Part shown: one piece after another, positions 33,396 to 42,366 of the stretch
Position numbering within the stretch: the first letter of the stretch is position 1
How the letters are laid out: each line of letters begins with the position of its first letter
NCBI GenBank assembly: GCA_045221575.1
Contig: JBGUWU010000039.1
Coordinates: 1-54,321, forward strand
Reading direction: 5' to 3'
Origin: Scybalousia_A sp045221575
GTDB taxonomy: Bacteria; Bacteroidota; Bacteroidia; Bacteroidales; P3
DNA: 54,321 nt
Translations under genes and position numbers: made by a program
Notes under the pieces: model-generated
What the model was told of the DNA's origin: nothing
The model's database searches: none
What the model saw: only the letters and a program-made list of their open reading frames with translations

Positions 33396-33968
33396 TTAAT
33401 AATTTGTTGCTTCTCTTTCAAAGTAAGCTTGAGGGTGATCGCAACAAGGGCAAACATCAGGTGCTTTAACTCCATTGAATCTAAATCCGCAGTTTCTACA
33501 AATCCAGCACTGTTCTTCTTCAGACCAAAATACATCACCTTTCTCCACACGAGAAAGTAGTTTAAGATATCTTTCTTCATGTCTTCTTTCTACGGAAGCG
33601 ATTAGACGGAATTTTTTCGCTATTTCAGCAAAACCTTCTTCCTCTGCAACTTTTGCTCCTTCAGGATAACCAACAGTCCATTCTTCGTTTTCTCCTTCAG
33701 CTGCTGCTTTAAGGTTCTCTTTTGTTGTTCCTATAACACCAGCAGGAAAAGATGCAGTTATTTCACAAGAACCACCTTCTAACATACGGAATAGAAGTTT
33801 TGCATGTTGCTCTTCTTGTAAGGCTGTTTCAGTAAATACAGCTGCAATTTGTTCATAACCTTCTTTCTTAGCCTGTTTTGCGAAGAAAGTATAACGATTT
33901 TTTGCTTGAGATTCTCCAGCAAAGAAAGTCATTATGTTTTTTTCTGTTCTTGTTCCTTTAATACTCAT
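33396..33968 (-). CDS. rbr: Rubrerythrin
   Basis: A 190-residue cytoplasmic diiron protein that reduces hydrogen peroxide in anaerobes. The ferritin-like part has both EExxH-type motifs (FAGESQAKNRY and ALQEEQHAKLLF in the first half, AKVAEEEGFAEIA and SVERRHEERYLK in the second). The C-terminal 40 residues form a rubredoxin-type Fe-Cys4 site (CWICRNCGF and VCPCCDHPQAYF). The length is normal. Flanked by its own terminator; no clear promoter box was found upstream. It is the main oxygen-stress gene seen and supports an anaerobic lifestyle. Confidence 0.95.
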   Translation of the reverse strand: MSIKGTRTEKNIMTFFAGESQAKNRYTFFAKQAKKEGYEQIAAVFTETALQEEQHAKLLFRMLEGGSCEITASFPAGVIGTTKENLKAAAEGENEEWTVGYPEGAKVAEEEGFAEIAKKFRLIASVERRHEERYLKLLSRVEKGDVFWSEEEQCWICRNCGFRFNGVKAPDVCPCCDHPQAYFEREATNY

Positions 33969-34083
33969 AATAATTTTGTTTTTTGTTTATACTAATAAAA
34001 CGAAATAAAAAATAAAAAATTGTAATGGATTTTGTAACTTTTGAAGCCTTTCGTTTGTTACAGTATAAAGAAACAATAAATAA

Positions 34084-34115
34084 TTTGCCTAAATGAAAAA
34101 AAAGTTGTTATTTTG
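34084..34115 (+). promoter_or_regulatory. Probable promoter of the M16 protease gene
   Basis: TTTG (34084-34087), 20 nt, then TTATTTTG (34108-34115), one base away from TAnnTTTG. The leader to the ATG at 34174 is about 52 nt. Confidence 0.45.
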
Positions 34116-34173
34116 CAATTCAAAATTTTTAGAAATAAATAATTAAGTAATAATTAATAAAAAATTAAAACAA

Positions 34174-37026
34174 ATGAAGTACAGAAAATTATTTACACTC
34201 GGACTATGCTTAATGTTGGGTTTGAGTGTCTTTGCTCAAGGAACAAAGAAAGATAATAAGAAGACTGACCTTAGCAAAGAGATTAAATTAGAGAGTACTG
34301 TTAGATATGGAAAGTTAGCTAACGGTATGACTTATTACATCAAGGCAAATAAAATGCCAGAAAACCGTGCTGAATTCCAAATAGCAGTAAATGCAGGAAG
34401 TATTTTGGAAAGAGAAGACCAACTTGGTTTAGCTCACTTTACTGAACACATGGGATTTAATGGTACAAAACAATTCCCTGGAAACGAACTTACAAGTGAA
34501 TTACAAAAGAACGGTATCACTTTTGGTAGAGATGATAACGCTTACACTGCTTTTGATGAAACAGTTTATACACTTACTCTTCCTACAGACAAACCAGAGC
34601 TATTCAACCTTGGTTTAAAAGTTTTGGACGGTTGGGCAAGCGGTATGCTTATGACAGACAAACAAATTGATGACGAAAGAGGAGTTATTATTGAAGAATG
34701 GCGTTTAGGACAAGGAGCAGAAGAAAGAATGCGTAGAGCAACTTGGCCTATAATATTCAAAGGTAGCCGTTATGCAGAAAGACTTCCTATAGGAACTGTT
34801 GAAAACTTAAAAACATTCAAATATTCTTCTATTCGTGATTATTACAAAAAATGGTATCGTCCAGATAATCAAGCTTTGATTATTGTTGGTGATTTTGATG
34901 CTGATGAGATGGAACAAAAAGTAAAGGATTACTTCTCAATGAATGAAAAACCTTCTACTCCATTGGAAAGACCTTTGTATGATGTTCCTGATAACAAAGA
35001 ACCATTGATTGCTATTGCTACAGATAAAGAAGCATCAAGCAATTCTATAGAACTTATTTTCAAACACCCAGCTTGGCATATGAAAACTGTTGGAGATTTC
35101 CGTAATCAAGAACTTATGGTAAATCTTTATGAACACATGCTTTCAAATCGTTTTTCTGAAAAATCTCAAAAGAAAGGTTGTCCTTATATGTATGCTATCT
35201 CAGGTTATGCTCCTGCATACTTAGCTCGTACAATGGGTGGTTATATTATGCGTGCTGGAGCAAAAGATGGTAAAGTGATGGACGCATTGAAAGCTCTTTT
35301 GGAAGAAAATCAAAGAGTTATTCAACATGGTTTCCTTCAAACAGAACTTGACCGTGCTAAAGAAGCTGTCTTGGAACAATATGAAAGAGCAAGCAAAGAA
35401 GCAAACAAGACATACAATTCTACTTGGGCAGAAAGACTTGTTGCTCACTTCTTAAAAGGAACTCCTGTTCCTGGTGCAAGATGGGAATACAGAACAGTAA
35501 AAGCTCTTATAGATGATATTACTTTAGACGAAATCAATGCTTTAGCTAAAGATTGGATTACTGAAGAAAATATTGTTTGCGAAATAACTATGCCAGAAAG
35601 AAAAGGTTTGAAAGTTCCTACTGTAGCAGATGTTAAGAAGATAATAGTTAATGCAAAGAATATGAAGACTACTCCTTATGTAGATACATATAAAGAAGTT
35701 CCTTTCTTTGCTTACGAAAAAGAAATCAAAGCTGGTAAAGTAAAGAGTGAAACAAAGAATACAGAATTTGATTACACAGAATGGACTCTATCAAATGGTG
35801 CAAAAGTTATCTTAAAACCTACTACATTGAAAGATGATGAGATTCTTATGCAATCTTGGTCAAATGGAGGTTCTTCTCTTTACTCTGATGGAGATTTATT
35901 TAACGTTCAAATGGCAGCAGGAATTATAGATGGTTCTGGTATTGGTGAAATGAATCACAACCAACTACAAAAATTCCAAATGAAACATTCTTTTGGTACT
36001 GAACCTTATATTTCTGACCTTAGAGAAGGAATAGACGGAAATTGTTCTCCAAAAGACTTTGAACTATTACTTCAATATGTTTATATGTACTTTACTCACC
36101 CTAACAAGGATAAAGAAGTTTTAGACGTAAGAATTGAAAACCTACGTTCTCAACTAAAAACTATACTAAACAATCCTGAAACTCAATTCTCTGTACAACT
36201 TCAAAAGAGTATGTATCCAAATGACAAGAGAAGTATTTCAATACCTACAGAAAAACAAATCAACTCTTTGAACATTGACAAGATGTATAAAATATTCAAA
36301 GAAAGATTTTCTAACGCATCAGACTTTACTTTTGAATTTGTAGGTAACTTCAATATAGAAGAAGTTAAGCCTATGATAGAAAAATACATTGGTGGTATTC
36401 CTTCAACAGGTAAAACTGAAATGTGGAAAGATGTAGAACCTGAATTTGCAAAAGGTAAAGTTGATGATAAAGTTTATAAGGGAACAGAAGACAAAGCTAC
36501 TATCGTTTTGGCAATGAGAAAATCTTTTGTAAATGGTGATAAAGAAAGAAAAGTTATTGATGTAATGGGTGAAATTCTTCAAATAAGAGTAACAGAAAAA
36601 GTTCGTGAAGAATTAGGTTCAGTATATTCTCCTTACATCGGTGCAAATTATGGTTTGGAACCAAAGCCTGATTTCACAATGATTGCTTACTATGGTTGCT
36701 CTCCTGATAATGTAAGTAAAGTAGAAAATGCTACTTGGGAAATACTTGATGAAATGATACAAATAGGTGCTTCTGAAGAAAACCTTGCAAAAGCAAAAGA
36801 ACAACTTATTAAACGTAGAGAAGCATCTTATACATCTTCAAACTCATTCTGGGCAAGTGTTATAAAAGGCTCTTATATCTATGGTAATAAGATAGCAAAT
36901 ATGGAAGAATACACAAATGCTGTTAATGCCATAACTGTAAATGATTTAAAACAAGCAGCAGCAAAATACTTAACACATGACGAATTTGTAAAAGTAACAT
37001 TGTTGCCTGAAACATTAAAGAAATAA
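34174..37026 (+). CDS. Exported M16 (pitrilysin-like) zinc protease
   Basis: A 950-residue periplasmic protease with a signal peptide (about residues 1-20, ending SVFAQGTKK). The zinc site is complete in the N-terminal half: His88, Glu91 and His92 in the inverted HFTEH motif and Glu168, exactly 76 residues later, in DDERGVIIEEW. The protein has two M16 halves, each with peptidase-like and inactive lobes; the second half lacks HxxEH, as usual. NRFSEKSQKKGCPYMYAIS and RRATWPIIFKGSRYAERLP resemble the PqqL-type proteases of Bacteroidota. It probably digests peptides or unfolded polypeptides. It is a single-gene transcript with promoter and terminator. Confidence 0.9.
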   Translation: MKYRKLFTLGLCLMLGLSVFAQGTKKDNKKTDLSKEIKLESTVRYGKLANGMTYYIKANKMPENRAEFQIAVNAGSILEREDQLGLAHFTEHMGFNGTKQFPGNELTSELQKNGITFGRDDNAYTAFDETVYTLTLPTDKPELFNLGLKVLDGWASGMLMTDKQIDDERGVIIEEWRLGQGAEERMRRATWPIIFKGSRYAERLPIGTVENLKTFKYSSIRDYYKKWYRPDNQALIIVGDFDADEMEQKVKDYFSMNEKPSTPLERPLYDVPDNKEPLIAIATDKEASSNSIELIFKHPAWHMKTVGDFRNQELMVNLYEHMLSNRFSEKSQKKGCPYMYAISGYAPAYLARTMGGYIMRAGAKDGKVMDALKALLEENQRVIQHGFLQTELDRAKEAVLEQYERASKEANKTYNSTWAERLVAHFLKGTPVPGARWEYRTVKALIDDITLDEINALAKDWITEENIVCEITMPERKGLKVPTVADVKKIIVNAKNMKTTPYVDTYKEVPFFAYEKEIKAGKVKSETKNTEFDYTEWTLSNGAKVILKPTTLKDDEILMQSWSNGGSSLYSDGDLFNVQMAAGIIDGSGIGEMNHNQLQKFQMKHSFGTEPYISDLREGIDGNCSPKDFELLLQYVYMYFTHPNKDKEVLDVRIENLRSQLKTILNNPETQFSVQLQKSMYPNDKRSISIPTEKQINSLNIDKMYKIFKERFSNASDFTFEFVGNFNIEEVKPMIEKYIGGIPSTGKTEMWKDVEPEFAKGKVDDKVYKGTEDKATIVLAMRKSFVNGDKERKVIDVMGEILQIRVTEKVREELGSVYSPYIGANYGLEPKPDFTMIAYYGCSPDNVSKVENATWEILDEMIQIGASEENLAKAKEQLIKRREASYTSSNSFWASVIKGSYIYGNKIANMEEYTNAVNAITVNDLKQAAAKYLTHDEFVKVTLLPETLKK

Positions 37027-37060
37027 TTTGTTTTAATTCTTTTTCATAATATTTATTTTG

Positions 37061-37095
37061 ACCTTATTACTTGTGAAAGTAATAAGGTTTTTTTG
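37061..37095 (+). terminator. Intrinsic terminator of the M16 gene
   Basis: A perfect 12-bp stem, ACCTTATTACTT / AAGTAATAAGGT, with a 4-nt loop (gtga) followed by seven or more T. Confidence 0.9.
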
Positions 37096-37100
37096 TTGCC

Positions 37101-37200
37101 AAAACGCCGTTTTTGAATTCAAAAACGGCGTTTTTAGAATATAAAACCCCCATTTTTAGGTATAAAACCCCCGTTATAATTTTCAAAAACGGCGTTTTAT
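37101..37200. repeat. Cluster of alternating GC-centred half-sites
   Basis: Bases 37101-37134 form a perfect 34-bp palindrome centred on GAATTC, with arms AAAACGCCGTTTTT. It is followed by two direct copies of TATAAAACCCCC and another arm, CAAAAACGGCGTTTTA, at about 37184. So five related units of the type AAAAC-n-CC-n-TTTTT occur in alternating orientation within 100 bp. It lies between the terminator of the M16 gene and the promoter of the next gene, so it is not needed for ending transcription. Confidence 0.75.
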
Positions 37201-37295
37201 TTCTTATTAAGGAAAAATGTCTATAATGAAAGGAAAATACACTTAGAAAGTAGTAAAATATTTGAATAGATAGTCAATAAAACAGTTGTTTTATC

Positions 37296-37325
37296 TTTGT
37301 AAAATGTAAATATTTTGTACCTTTG
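37296..37325 (+). promoter_or_regulatory. Promoter of the DUF2461-dus-ung transcript
   Basis: TTTG (37296-37299), 18 nt, then TACCTTTG (37318-37325). The -33 box itself lies in a TATCTTTG (37292-37299), which could be a second, weaker -7 box. The leader to the ATG at 37349 is about 18 nt. Confidence 0.65.
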
Positions 37326-37348
37326 CAGGTGAAAAGGTTATATTTAAG

Positions 37349-38020
37349 ATGAAAGATATTCTAAGTTTTCTAACAGAAGTAAGATTAAACAATAATAGAG
37401 AGTGGTTTCATGCTCATAAGTCTCAGTTTGATGCAGTACAAAAGAAGTTTAACATCATAGCAGAAGACTTTCTTAAAGGTATTTGTGAGTTTGATAGTAG
37501 TGTAAGACACCTAACTTTAAAAGATTGTACTTATAGATTTTACAGAGATATTCGTTTTTCAAAAGATAAAAGTCCTTATAAAACACATTTTGGAGTTTAT
37601 GTCTGTCCAGGAGGGAAAAAATCTTGGAAAGCAGGGTATTATTTTCATATAGAGCCAAATTGGGAAGATGGAACAGGAGGTTCGGGATTATATTGTGGTT
37701 GTTTTATGCCTGATAGAGAGATGTTGCAGTTGATAAGAGAGGATTTATATAACGATGGGAAGAATTATAGAAAACTTATTTCAAAAGCCAAAGGATTCTC
37801 TTTTGATAAAAACCCCTCATTAAAGAAAAATCCTAAAGGTTTTCCTGAAAGTGAATTTGATGATCTTATTCGTTTGAAATCATATATCCTTGAACAAAGT
37901 ATAAGTGAAGAGACTTTGTTTAGAAAAGATTTAAACGACTATCTTAAAGAAGAAAGCAAGAAAACATTTCCTTTTGTAAAAGCTTTGAATGAGGCAATAT
38001 CTTTTAGTGGAAACTATTAA
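37349..38020 (+). CDS. DUF2461 family protein
   Basis: A 223-residue soluble protein. The family pattern is plain: NNREWFHAHKSQFDAVQ near the start (residues 14-30), then YRFYRDIRFSKDKSPYKTHF (about 62-81) and GYYFHIEPN (about 96-104). DUF2461 (TIGR02453) occurs widely in bacteria and fungi and its function is unknown. Here it starts an operon with dus (13 nt on) and ung, which suggests only shared expression. Confidence 0.9.
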   Translation: MKDILSFLTEVRLNNNREWFHAHKSQFDAVQKKFNIIAEDFLKGICEFDSSVRHLTLKDCTYRFYRDIRFSKDKSPYKTHFGVYVCPGGKKSWKAGYYFHIEPNWEDGTGGSGLYCGCFMPDREMLQLIREDLYNDGKNYRKLISKAKGFSFDKNPSLKKNPKGFPESEFDDLIRLKSYILEQSISEETLFRKDLNDYLKEESKKTFPFVKALNEAISFSGNY

Positions 38021-38033
38021 TACATAGTATATT

Positions 38034-39032
38034 ATGGGAATAAATGCTATTTTACCAGAACGAAAGAAAGCAAACACCATCGTCTTCTTTACTTCTTTGT
38101 TCTCTTCTGAGGATAAGTTGGTTTTAGCTCCTATGCAGAACCTTACTTCTCTATTTTTCCGCAAAAGCTTTGAAAAATACTTTCCTAAGAGTTTTGACTA
38201 TGCTATAAGTCCTTTTATTTCTGCCACTTCAAATAAAATGAACGCCAATAGTATTCAGTTTAAAGACATTTTGCCTCAAAACAACGAAAACTCTATTCCT
38301 ATCATACCGCAAATAATAGGCAACAACAAAACCAATATACTTGAAACTTGCAGAATTATAGAAAGTTTTGGTTATAGAGAAGTAAATATTAATATGGGTT
38401 GCCCAAAGAAAGATATTGTTTCTCGTGGTCGTGGTGCTGGTATGTTGATAAACCCAAATGCAATACAAGAAATAATAGAAAGCATACTGAATAACACCAC
38501 TCTACAAGTATCTATTAAAGTTCGCTTGGGAGTTAAAGATAAAGCAGATTGCAGACAACTTGTACCTATAATCAATTCCTTACCTTTGAAAGCCGTTTGT
38601 ATTCACCCGCGAAAAGCCATTGACTTTTATGAAGGCGATGTTGATATTGATGAGTTTGAATATCTTGCTAATGAAATAAAACACACCATAATTTATAATG
38701 GAGATATTTTTTCTGTAGAGGATTTTTCAAGATTAAAGATGAGGTTTCCTTTTATTAAACATTGGATGATAGGTAGGGGAGTGCTGAGAAACCCTTTGCT
38801 TGCCTCAGAGATAAAAGGTATAGCTACAGAAAAAGATATTGTTTTAAAGCCTTTTATACAAGATGTTGAGAATAATTTTATTGCAACGCTTAGATATTAT
38901 AACGAAAAGCTTGTTCTTGGAAAGATGAAAGAGTTCTCTAAATACTTGTGTAGAGGATTAAATATTGATGAAAAACCTTTTGTACATAGCACTTCAGTGG
39001 CAGAGATAAATAACTTACTAAATCAAATCTAA
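38034..39032 (+). CDS. dus: tRNA-dihydrouridine synthase
   Basis: A 332-residue FMN enzyme that reduces uridines in tRNA D-loops. Motifs: LVLAPMQNLTSLFFR (about residues 29-43), NINMGCPKKDIVSRGRGAGM with the catalytic Cys, IKVRLGVKD, CIHPRKAIDFYEG, NGDIFSVED and IGRGVLRNP (FMN phosphate loop). The first 28 residues before the core are longer than usual and hydrophilic; no better ATG lies closer to the core. Which of the DusA/B/C specificities it has cannot be told. Confidence 0.92.
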   Translation: MGINAILPERKKANTIVFFTSLFSSEDKLVLAPMQNLTSLFFRKSFEKYFPKSFDYAISPFISATSNKMNANSIQFKDILPQNNENSIPIIPQIIGNNKTNILETCRIIESFGYREVNINMGCPKKDIVSRGRGAGMLINPNAIQEIIESILNNTTLQVSIKVRLGVKDKADCRQLVPIINSLPLKAVCIHPRKAIDFYEGDVDIDEFEYLANEIKHTIIYNGDIFSVEDFSRLKMRFPFIKHWMIGRGVLRNPLLASEIKGIATEKDIVLKPFIQDVENNFIATLRYYNEKLVLGKMKEFSKYLCRGLNIDEKPFVHSTSVAEINNLLNQI

Positions 39033-39037
39033 AAACG

Positions 39038-39700
39038 ATGGAAGTAAAGATAGAACATTCGTGGAAAGAAATATTACAAGAAGAGTTTGATAAACCATAT
39101 TTTGAGGAACTTGTGAGCAAGGTGAAGTTAGAATACAAAACAAAGACTATCTTCCCTAAAGGTTCTTTGATTTTTAATGCTTTTAATCTTTGCCCTTTTG
39201 ATAAAGTAAAGGTTGTTATCTTAGGTCAAGATCCTTATCACGAAGTAGGGCAAGCTCATGGCTTGGCTTTTTCTGTTCCTGAGGGTATTGCCTTACCTCC
39301 TTCTTTGCAAAATATATACAAAGAGATAGAGAGTGATTTAGGTATAAAGGTAAGTCAAAATGGAGACCTTACACGATGGGCAAAACAAGGTGTTCTCTTA
39401 CTTAATAGCACTCTCACCGTTGAACAACATAGAGCAGCATCTCATCAAAACTTTGGTTGGGAAACATTTACCGATGATGTAATACATAAACTTAGTCTTG
39501 AAAAAGAACATCTTGTATTTATTCTTTGGGGTAGTTTTGCGATAAAGAAAAGTAATCTTATAGACAAAACAAAACACCTTGTGCTTACCTCTGTTCATCC
39601 TTCTCCATTGTCAGCATATAGAGGATTCTTTGGAAATAAACATTTTTCAAAGACTAATAACTATCTTGTAGCAAATAATATTGAACCAATAAATTGGTAA
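39038..39700 (+). CDS. ung: Uracil-DNA glycosylase, family 1
   Basis: A 220-residue base-excision repair enzyme that removes uracil from DNA. The water-activating loop GQDPYHEVGQAHGLAFSV (Asp65, His68) and the Leu-loop HPSPLSAYRGFFG (His187) are both intact, and ILLNSTLTVE-type and ILWGSFA segments fit family 1. Length is normal. Third gene of the DUF2461 operon. It ends in a convergent arrangement with nadB, separated by AATTACTAATT-type repeats. Confidence 0.95.
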   Translation: MEVKIEHSWKEILQEEFDKPYFEELVSKVKLEYKTKTIFPKGSLIFNAFNLCPFDKVKVVILGQDPYHEVGQAHGLAFSVPEGIALPPSLQNIYKEIESDLGIKVSQNGDLTRWAKQGVLLLNSTLTVEQHRAASHQNFGWETFTDDVIHKLSLEKEHLVFILWGSFAIKKSNLIDKTKHLVLTSVHPSPLSAYRGFFGNKHFSKTNNYLVANNIEPINW

Positions 39701-39704
39701 CTAC

Positions 39705-39788
39705 GCAATTACTAATTACTTGCAGTAATTTGGCCGTCTTCTTTGAATCCATCCCAATTACTAATTTCTAATTACTAATTACTAATTA
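39705..39788. repeat. AATTACTAATT-type tandem repeats between ung and nadB
   Basis: The segment holds one copy of CAATTACTAATTAC at 39705 and four tandem related units at 39755-39788 (AATTACTAATT-TCT-AATTACTAATTACTAATT). The last units run into the 3' end of nadB and supply its stop codon. Similar strings lie in the spacers at 22840-22867 and 23674-23715. Confidence 0.7.
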
Positions 39789-41352
39789 AACTTGGAGGAT
39801 AGTCTATATTATAGTGTAGTCCAACACTCTCTTTTCTTTTTATTGCCATACTTATGATAAGATAAGCATTAGCAATAAGATTTCTAAGCTCACAAAGTCC
39901 TGGAGTAAGAACAGAACGGTTATATAGTTCTTCTACCTCATCATAGATTAGTTTTGTACGTTTAAATGCTTTTTGCAGACGCAGATTACTACGAACTATG
40001 CCAACATAGTTAGACATTATCTGTTGTAACTCTCTTTGCGTTTGAGTGATAAGAGACATTTCTTCGTTTAATACCATTCCGTCTGCATTCCAATCAGGTA
40101 CCTGGTCGCAGAAGTCTATAGTCTTTATCGCTTCTTTACTGTCTAATGTAGCACGATGAGAATATACCAAAGCTTCAAGCAGAGAATTAGAAGCCAAACG
40201 GTTTGCTCCGTGTAGTCCAGTGCAAGAACATTCTCCTGTAGCATAAAGATGTTTGATAGTTGTACGAGCATATTCATCAACAACAATACCTCCGCAACCA
40301 TAATGAGCAGCTGGCACAACAGGAATCATATCTCCACGTGTAATATTTATTCCCATTTCTAAGCATTTTGCATATATATGAGGAAAATGATGCATGATTT
40401 CTTCTTTGCTTATCTTAGAACAATCCAAATAAACATGGTCATCGCCACTAAGAGTCATTTCACTGTTTATTGCTCTTGCTACTATATCTCTTGGAGCCAA
40501 AGAACCACGCTTATCATATTTCAGCATAAAGGCTTCACCTTTAAGGTTCTTTAACTCTCCTCCTGCTCCTCGCATTGCTTCAGTAATAAGAAATGATGGT
40601 TTTTCCATTGGATTATAAAGAGAAGTAGGGTGGAATTGAACAAATTCCATATCTTTTAACCAACCTTTTGCTCTATGAACCATTGCTTGTCCATCTCCTG
40701 TTGCAACAATAGGTGCTGTGGTAGAAGAATAAACATTACCATTACTTCCTGTTGAAAGCATGATAATTTTAGCAAGATAGGTATCTATTTCTCCTGTGTC
40801 TTTGTTTAGAACATAAGCACCATAGCACTCAACATTATCCATGTGTCTATTTGCTTCCTTGCCAAGATGATGTTGAGTTATAAGGTCTATTGTGAATTGA
40901 TTTTCTTTTAGAGTTATATTCTTGTTCTCTTTTACTGCTTCAAGCAAAGCCCGTTCTATTTCTGCTCCGGTATTGTCTTGATGATGAAATATTCTGTGTT
41001 CAGAATGTCCTCCCTCTCTTGCTAAATCATAGTAACCAGAACGATTTTTGTCAAAGTTTGCTCCCCAATCAATCAGTTCTTTTATTCTATCAGTACTTTC
41101 AGTTATAGTTATTCTTACGCTTTTTTCATTACATATACCAGCACCTGCAATAAGAGTATCGTTAATATGTTTTTCATAGGTATCTGGTTCATACATAACA
41201 GCAGCAATGCCTCCTTGTGCATATTTTGTGGAACTTTCTTCTGCTTTGGCCTTAGTTAGTAAACAAACCTTGCCAAAATTGGATACTTTAAGAGCATAAC
41301 TCAATCCTGCTATGCCTGAACCTATAACAAGAAAATCAACTTTGTAACGCAT
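39775..41352 (-). CDS. nadB: L-aspartate oxidase
   Basis: A 525-residue flavoenzyme that oxidises aspartate to iminoaspartate, the first step of NAD synthesis. The FAD-binding GSGIAGLSYAL (about residues 12-22), the substrate-loop REGGHSEHRIFHHQDNTG, the HPTSLYN region and the C-terminal GLHGANRLASNSLLEALV are the succinate dehydrogenase-type flavoprotein motifs of NadB. The C-terminus ends SLISN within the repeat at 39755-39788, suggesting that the gene end was formed or altered by that repeat. It follows atpG by 22 nt. nadA and nadC are not in the window. Confidence 0.93.
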   Translation of the reverse strand: MRYKVDFLVIGSGIAGLSYALKVSNFGKVCLLTKAKAEESSTKYAQGGIAAVMYEPDTYEKHINDTLIAGAGICNEKSVRITITESTDRIKELIDWGANFDKNRSGYYDLAREGGHSEHRIFHHQDNTGAEIERALLEAVKENKNITLKENQFTIDLITQHHLGKEANRHMDNVECYGAYVLNKDTGEIDTYLAKIIMLSTGSNGNVYSSTTAPIVATGDGQAMVHRAKGWLKDMEFVQFHPTSLYNPMEKPSFLITEAMRGAGGELKNLKGEAFMLKYDKRGSLAPRDIVARAINSEMTLSGDDHVYLDCSKISKEEIMHHFPHIYAKCLEMGINITRGDMIPVVPAAHYGCGGIVVDEYARTTIKHLYATGECSCTGLHGANRLASNSLLEALVYSHRATLDSKEAIKTIDFCDQVPDWNADGMVLNEEMSLITQTQRELQQIMSNYVGIVRSNLRLQKAFKRTKLIYDEVEELYNRSVLTPGLCELRNLIANAYLIISMAIKRKESVGLHYNIDYPPSLISN

Positions 41353-41374
41353 ATTGTTCGGAAAGTTTAATTGT

Positions 41375-42253
41375 TTAACTTAAAGCGTTTGCACCACTAC
41401 ATATTTCTATGATTTCATTGGTGATACTTGCTTGTCTTAGTTTATTATAAGTAAGAGTTAAATCACTTAACAATTGTTGAGCATTGTCTGTGGCTTTATT
41501 CATACTACTCATTCTTGCACCATGCTCAGAAGTGAAAGAATCTAAGAAACATCTATACATCTTTGTGTTTAAAAACAAAGGGATAATGCTTTTCAATATT
41601 TCTTTTTTATTTGGCTCAAAAATATAATTGTTTTGTAAAGAATTGCTATCGTCGTTCTCTTTTTTTATGTTCTTAACATCAAAAGGCAAGAAACTATCTG
41701 CAATAGGTTCTTGAACGGCAGCATTTTTGAATTGATTGTAGATTATCTCTACTTTGTCGTAGATGTTTTTTGAATAAGCTTTAAGTATCTTATCTGCCAA
41801 TAAAGAAGTTCTTTCAAAGGAAAGTCCTTCCCATATTTCGTCATCAGATCCTAAGTATTTGATATTATCTAAACGTTTAAAAACAGAATCACCTTTTTTC
41901 CCATAACTTTGCAAATACACTTGCTTACCTTCTGCAAGATATTTGTCTATTCGTTGTTTTGTTAGTTTAATAACAGACGAATTAAAGGTAGAACACAAAC
42001 CTTTATTGGAAGTAAGAGCTACAAGCAAAACCTTTTCTTCTTTTTTCTTTGGCTTTAGATAGGCAGTATCTTCAACATTATCAACAAGCCTACCAACCAT
42101 TTCTTCCATAAGTTTAGAATAAGGTCTAAGTTGCACAATAGCAGACTGAGATTTACGCAATTTAGCAGCCGAAACCATTTTCATAGCTGAAGTAATCTGC
42201 TTGGTAGATGACACAGATGATATTCTATTGCGTATTTCTTTTAGATTAGCCAT
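41375..42253 (-). CDS. atpG: F1F0 ATP synthase subunit gamma, not linked to other atp genes
   Basis: A 292-residue central stalk subunit. The N-terminus LKEIRNRISSVSSTKQITSAMKMVSAAKL has the conserved gamma coiled coil, and the C-terminus LTYNKLRQASITNEIIEICSGANAL its partner helix. The middle region has the usual Rossmann-like domain (LLVALTSNKGLCSTFN). It transmits rotation from the F0 ring to the catalytic head. In most bacteria gamma lies between atpA and atpD; here the neighbours are lpxK upstream and nadB downstream. A promoter box (42284-42291) shows it is transcribed independently. Confidence 0.93.
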   Translation of the reverse strand: MANLKEIRNRISSVSSTKQITSAMKMVSAAKLRKSQSAIVQLRPYSKLMEEMVGRLVDNVEDTAYLKPKKKEEKVLLVALTSNKGLCSTFNSSVIKLTKQRIDKYLAEGKQVYLQSYGKKGDSVFKRLDNIKYLGSDDEIWEGLSFERTSLLADKILKAYSKNIYDKVEIIYNQFKNAAVQEPIADSFLPFDVKNIKKENDDSNSLQNNYIFEPNKKEILKSIIPLFLNTKMYRCFLDSFTSEHGARMSSMNKATDNAQQLLSDLTLTYNKLRQASITNEIIEICSGANALS

Positions 42254-42282
42254 AGTCTATTAAAACTTAATTATAAGAAGGA

Positions 42283-42291
42283 GCAAATTTA
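42283..42291 (-). promoter_or_regulatory. -7 box of atpG-nadB
   Basis: The minus strand reads TAAATTTGC, an exact TAnnTTTG match, about 30 nt before the atpG start codon at 42253. No clear -33 box. Confidence 0.55.
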
Positions 42292-42366
42292 AGACTTTTT
42301 TCTGAAATGAAATATAAATTTATCAAGTTTAACAAAATAAAAAATTTTTTTCAAGACAATATTCTC

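Noticed and set aside
33389..33580. Alternative minus-strand frame in the 3' part of rubrerythrin
   Set aside because: It overlaps the rubredoxin-type coding end in another frame and resembles nothing; rubrerythrin is intact.
37101..37200. Replication origin or iteron array
   Set aside because: The units pair as hairpins and directly follow a terminator; there is no DnaA box cluster or replication gene nearby.
37466..37665. Minus-strand frame inside the DUF2461 gene
   Set aside because: No homology is recognisable and the plus-strand gene is a conserved family.
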